From: Pararhizobium sp. A13
GTDB lineage: Bacteria; Pseudomonadota; Alphaproteobacteria; Rhizobiales; Rhizobiaceae
DNA: 64,000 nt
Assembly: GCF_040126305.1 (NCBI RefSeq)
Contig: NZ_CP149510.1
Span: forward strand, 2,057,001-2,121,000
Direction of reading: 5' to 3'
Position 1 is the first letter of the stretch. Every line of letters begins with the position of its first letter. This document shows positions 61,874 to 64,000 of this stretch, piece by piece. The translations under genes and the position numbers were made by a program. The notes under the pieces are model-generated. The model had not been told where the DNA came from and searched no databases. It worked only from the letters and a program-made list of their open reading frames with translations.

Positions 61874-62437
61874 TCAGGCGCGTTGCGGCAAAAGTGGATA
61901 GCCGACGAGGACGGCGCGGGCGGCCAGCGTCGCGATGCCGGCCTTCAGGAGGTCTCCCGGGATGAAGGCGAGGGAACCGACGAAGGCCTTTTCGAGGCCG
62001 ATGCCGGTGACGAAGGCGAGCCAGAGGTTGCCGAAAAGATAGACGACGCCGATACCGCCGACGACGGAGGCGATGAAGAAGCCGGCCAGCTGGCGCGCAC
62101 CGGCCTGGCTTTCGTTGACCAGCCGTTCGGCAAGAAGGCCGGTGACATAGGCGCCCGCCACCCAGCCGGCGATGAAACCGGCAGTCGGACCGGCGAGGAT
62201 GGCGAGGCCGCCGCGGCCGCCCGAAAGCACCGGCAGGCCGATCGCCACCATCAGGATGACCAGCACATAGGCGAGCGCCCCGCGCTTGGCGCCGATGATG
62301 CAGCCGGCGAGCATGACGCCCATGGATTGCGCCGTAATCGGAACGGGGATGAAGCCGAGCGTGATCGGCGGAATGATCCCGAGGAAAACGATGATCGCGG
62401 CAAACAGCGCGATCAGCACGAGGTCTCTGGTGGTCAT
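61874..62437 (-). CDS. bioY: Biotin transporter substrate-binding component
   Basis: The membrane S-component of the biotin ECF transporter, 187 residues with about six helices. Motifs: FLGIIPPITLGFIPVPITAQ and GPTAGFIAGWVAGAYVTG, with MLAGCIIGAKRGALAY between. The third gene of the bioMNY operon; it follows bioN after about 46 bp. ATG 62437 matches the family start (MTTRDLVLIALFA). Confidence 0.95.
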   Translation of the reverse strand: MTTRDLVLIALFAAIIVFLGIIPPITLGFIPVPITAQSMGVMLAGCIIGAKRGALAYVLVILMVAIGLPVLSGGRGGLAILAGPTAGFIAGWVAGAYVTGLLAERLVNESQAGARQLAGFFIASVVGGIGVVYLFGNLWLAFVTGIGLEKAFVGSLAFIPGDLLKAGIATLAARAVLVGYPLLPQRA

Positions 62438-62483
62438 GGTCGTCTCCGTTGGAATCGGTCTGCCTTCGTGAGGATAAGCTGGA

Positions 62484-63089
62484 CTACTGGCGCCTGAAAC
62501 CACGGGCGTCAATGGCCATAGCAATCGTGTCGGCATCTTTCAGCGTCAGGATGATCAGCGGCACGAACAGGGTCAAGGGCCGGATCGGCAATCCGCGCGC
62601 CCGGTGCGCCTCGCGGATATTTTCATAGCGATCGAGGATCTCCGGAACGAACCGCAACACCAGGCCAAGCGCCAGGCTGACATCGGCAGCACGCACCAGC
62701 CCCAGGCGTTCAAGCGGCCTCAGCATCACGGTGATCTCGTCCATGAAGGCGCTGATGGTCGTCGTCGCCGTGATCGTGGCGGCAAGGAGCACCAGCGCCA
62801 TCAGGCGGAAGGTCAAGGCGAGGGCCTCGTGCAGGCCGTTGAAGTACCAGGTCGCGAGCGCAACAACGGCGATGGCAAAGGCGATCCAGCCGATGCGGCC
62901 GAACGCCTCGCGCCAGGGCAAGCCGAGCGTCAGGTAAAGGCAGGCGGCGGCGATGAAGACGGGAACGAGGATTTGGAGCGACGAGACGAAGAACAGCGCG
63001 ATGCTCGCCGCCATCAGCGTGATCAACTTGATGCGGACCGAGAGCCGGTGAAACGGGGTGTTTCCCTCGACATAGAGGCTCCTCAGCAT
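62484..63089 (-). CDS. bioN: Biotin ECF transporter transmembrane component
   Basis: The T-component of 201 residues that couples the ATPase to BioY. It has a YxEGxxxFHRLSVRxK-type start (YVEGNTPFHRLSVRIKLI), about five helices, and a C-terminal motif with two short Ala-Arg-Gly signatures (REAHRARGLPIRPL and AMAIDARGFRRQ), which contact the ATPase. The start overlaps the bioM stop by 7 bp. Confidence 0.94.
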   Translation of the reverse strand: MLRSLYVEGNTPFHRLSVRIKLITLMAASIALFFVSSLQILVPVFIAAACLYLTLGLPWREAFGRIGWIAFAIAVVALATWYFNGLHEALALTFRLMALVLLAATITATTTISAFMDEITVMLRPLERLGLVRAADVSLALGLVLRFVPEILDRYENIREAHRARGLPIRPLTLFVPLIILTLKDADTIAMAIDARGFRRQ

Positions 63090-63763
63090 CCGGCCACCTC
63101 GTGATAGCGGCGGATGGTGGCGTCGGCGCGTCCATCGGCGATCAACTGGCCTTCGTGGAAGAGCAGCACGCGTTCGAAACCGTCGACCAGGCCGAGGTCG
63201 TGGCTGATCACCAGAACTTGCTGCTCCAGCCCGTTGATGGTGGTGGCGACAAGCCGGCGGTTCTTGAGGTCGAGCTGATTGGTCGGTTCGTCGAGGATGA
63301 GGATTTTTGGACCGGTGACGACGACGCTCGCGATCGCCACCAGCTGCGTCTCTCCGCCGGAAAGTTCGTGCACGCGCCGCCCGGCCAGATGCGAAACCGA
63401 AAAGCGGGCAAGGACAGCGTCGGTTTTTGCTTCGATCTCCGCGTTGGTCAGGCCGCGATTCTTCAGTCCGAAAGCGATGTCCTCGCGCACGATCGGCATG
63501 ATCAATTGGTGCTGTGGATTCTGGAAGATGAAGCCGGCTTCGCCCAGTACCGCCCTGTCGTCGGTAACCGTATCGAGACCATTGACGGTGACGCGGCCTT
63601 CAGTCGGCTTGACAAGGCCATTGATCAGCCGCGCGAATGTCGTCTTGCCGGAACCGTTAAGACCAATAATGCCGATACGCCGCTCGGCAAGCGTCAGGCT
63701 GAGGGGATGAAGGGCGGTCTTTTGCCCGAAGCGGACCGAGCTATCGGTGAACTGAATGGCCAA
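63083..63763 (-). CDS. bioM: Biotin ECF transporter ATPase component
   Basis: An ABC ATPase of 226 residues that powers biotin uptake. Walker A is GLNGSGKTTFARL, the signature motif is VHELSGGETQLVAIASVV, and Walker B is KILILDEPTNQLDLKN, with a switch His in VISHDLGLV. First gene of the bioMNY operon. I see no clear BioR-type (TTATCTATAA-like) operator in the 114-bp divergent region upstream (63764-63877). Confidence 0.95.
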   Translation of the reverse strand: MAIQFTDSSVRFGQKTALHPLSLTLAERRIGIIGLNGSGKTTFARLINGLVKPTEGRVTVNGLDTVTDDRAVLGEAGFIFQNPQHQLIMPIVREDIAFGLKNRGLTNAEIEAKTDAVLARFSVSHLAGRRVHELSGGETQLVAIASVVVTGPKILILDEPTNQLDLKNRRLVATTINGLEQQVLVISHDLGLVDGFERVLLFHEGQLIADGRADATIRRYHEVAGC

Positions 63764-63877
63764 ACGCGTCCCCCGCTTGTCGATAGGCAGGCTCTATAGG
63801 ACGAATTCTTGTTCGTTGAAAAGAGGCGTCCGGTTGGGGACTTGAACAAAGTGTGAACATTCGCCTAGATTGGCTCC

Positions 63878-64000
63878 ATGGCGATTCTCGTTTCAAACCG
63901 CGATGCGCGGCGCATTTTCCTGAACAAGCAGGGCCTGGCGGCAGCGCCGCACCGGGCACTCGGCAAGGATGGCCTGTTCGACCTCATCTACGATATCGGC
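63878..64000 (+). CDS. Winged-helix YcaQ-like protein, N-terminal fragment
   Basis: The frame from ATG 63878 continues to the window edge (41 codons). The start (MAILVSNRDARRIFLNKQGL, then GKDGLFDLIYDIG) resembles the YcaQ winged-helix family, whose E. coli member is a DNA glycosylase that unhooks interstrand crosslinks. The rest of the gene is outside the window. It is divergent from bioM. Confidence 0.7.
   Translation, partial: MAILVSNRDARRIFLNKQGLAAAPHRALGKDGLFDLIYDIG

Noticed and set aside
63764..63877. Search for a BioR-type operator before bioM
   Set aside because: No TTATCTATAA-like palindrome is present; CTATAG at about 63794 is too short to count.

Overview
This 64 kb window is chromosomal DNA from an alphaproteobacterium, almost certainly Rhizobiaceae (Rhizobium/Agrobacterium/Ensifer relatives). 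The evidence is high GC with strong third-position GC, rhizobial family markers (DUF6101, DUF6656-like, DUF1217, DUF982, BA14K, HPE1-like), the bioMNY biotin transporter, a gbcAB-type betaine demethylase, and rhizobial intergenic mosaic (RIME-like) palindromes. I see no tRNA, rRNA, CRISPR array, phage or transposase. Most of it is core chromosome with accessory genes inserted between conserved blocks.

Layout. 1-6 kb: a frameshifted TPR gene, the long-chain polyprenyl diphosphate synthase, a small methyltransferase, an S49 peptidase and glyQ. 6-15 kb: lemA and its usual DUF2207 partner, separated by a hypothetical gene and a class I-like EPSP synthase; a dead DUF559 gene; then glyS, whose reading frame carries two complete RIME-like elements translated in frame. 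15-24 kb: DUF523, a Cache chemoreceptor, an HPE1-like exported protein, purD, and a translationally coupled polyamine-type binding protein plus GGDEF-EAL protein resembling Vibrio NspS-MbaA. 23-35 kb: an MFS exporter with a divergent AraC regulator, MipA/OmpV, ubiA, a six-repeat DUF1217 protein, an FAD-linked oxidase, a Sua5-type enzyme and a degenerate GGDEF protein. 35.6-38.7 kb: a cobalamin riboswitch directly upstream of a gbcAB-like Rieske monooxygenase and reductase pair. 38.8-44.7 kb: a small lipoprotein, a candidate sRNA with its own promoter and terminator, DUF982, an RTX/beta-helix protein, a GH25 lysozyme, BA14K and a ZntB/CorA transporter. 44.7-51 kb: an acyl-CoA dehydrogenase and crotonase pair behind a LiuR-like operator, a PHB-depolymerase-type esterase, and a dCache chemoreceptor. 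51-64 kb: LysE, two RNA methyltransferases (RlmD-like and TlyA-like), an HBM-type chemoreceptor, dxs, pirin, a Phd/PIN toxin-antitoxin pair with a palindromic operator, xseB, a histone-deacetylase-like enzyme, bioMNY and the start of a YcaQ-like gene.

Themes. Isoprenoid and quinone supply (dxs, polyprenyl synthase, ubiA) and translation (glyQ/glyS, Sua5, RlmD, TlyA) make up the housekeeping part. Chemotaxis and c-di-GMP signalling (three chemoreceptors, one GGDEF-EAL protein, one degenerate GGDEF protein) and betaine/polyamine sensing or use suggest a motile soil or rhizosphere lifestyle. The observations most worth following are the B12 riboswitch on a betaine demethylase operon, the in-frame palindromes in glyS, the NspS-MbaA-like module, and the candidate sRNA at 39.47-39.55 kb.
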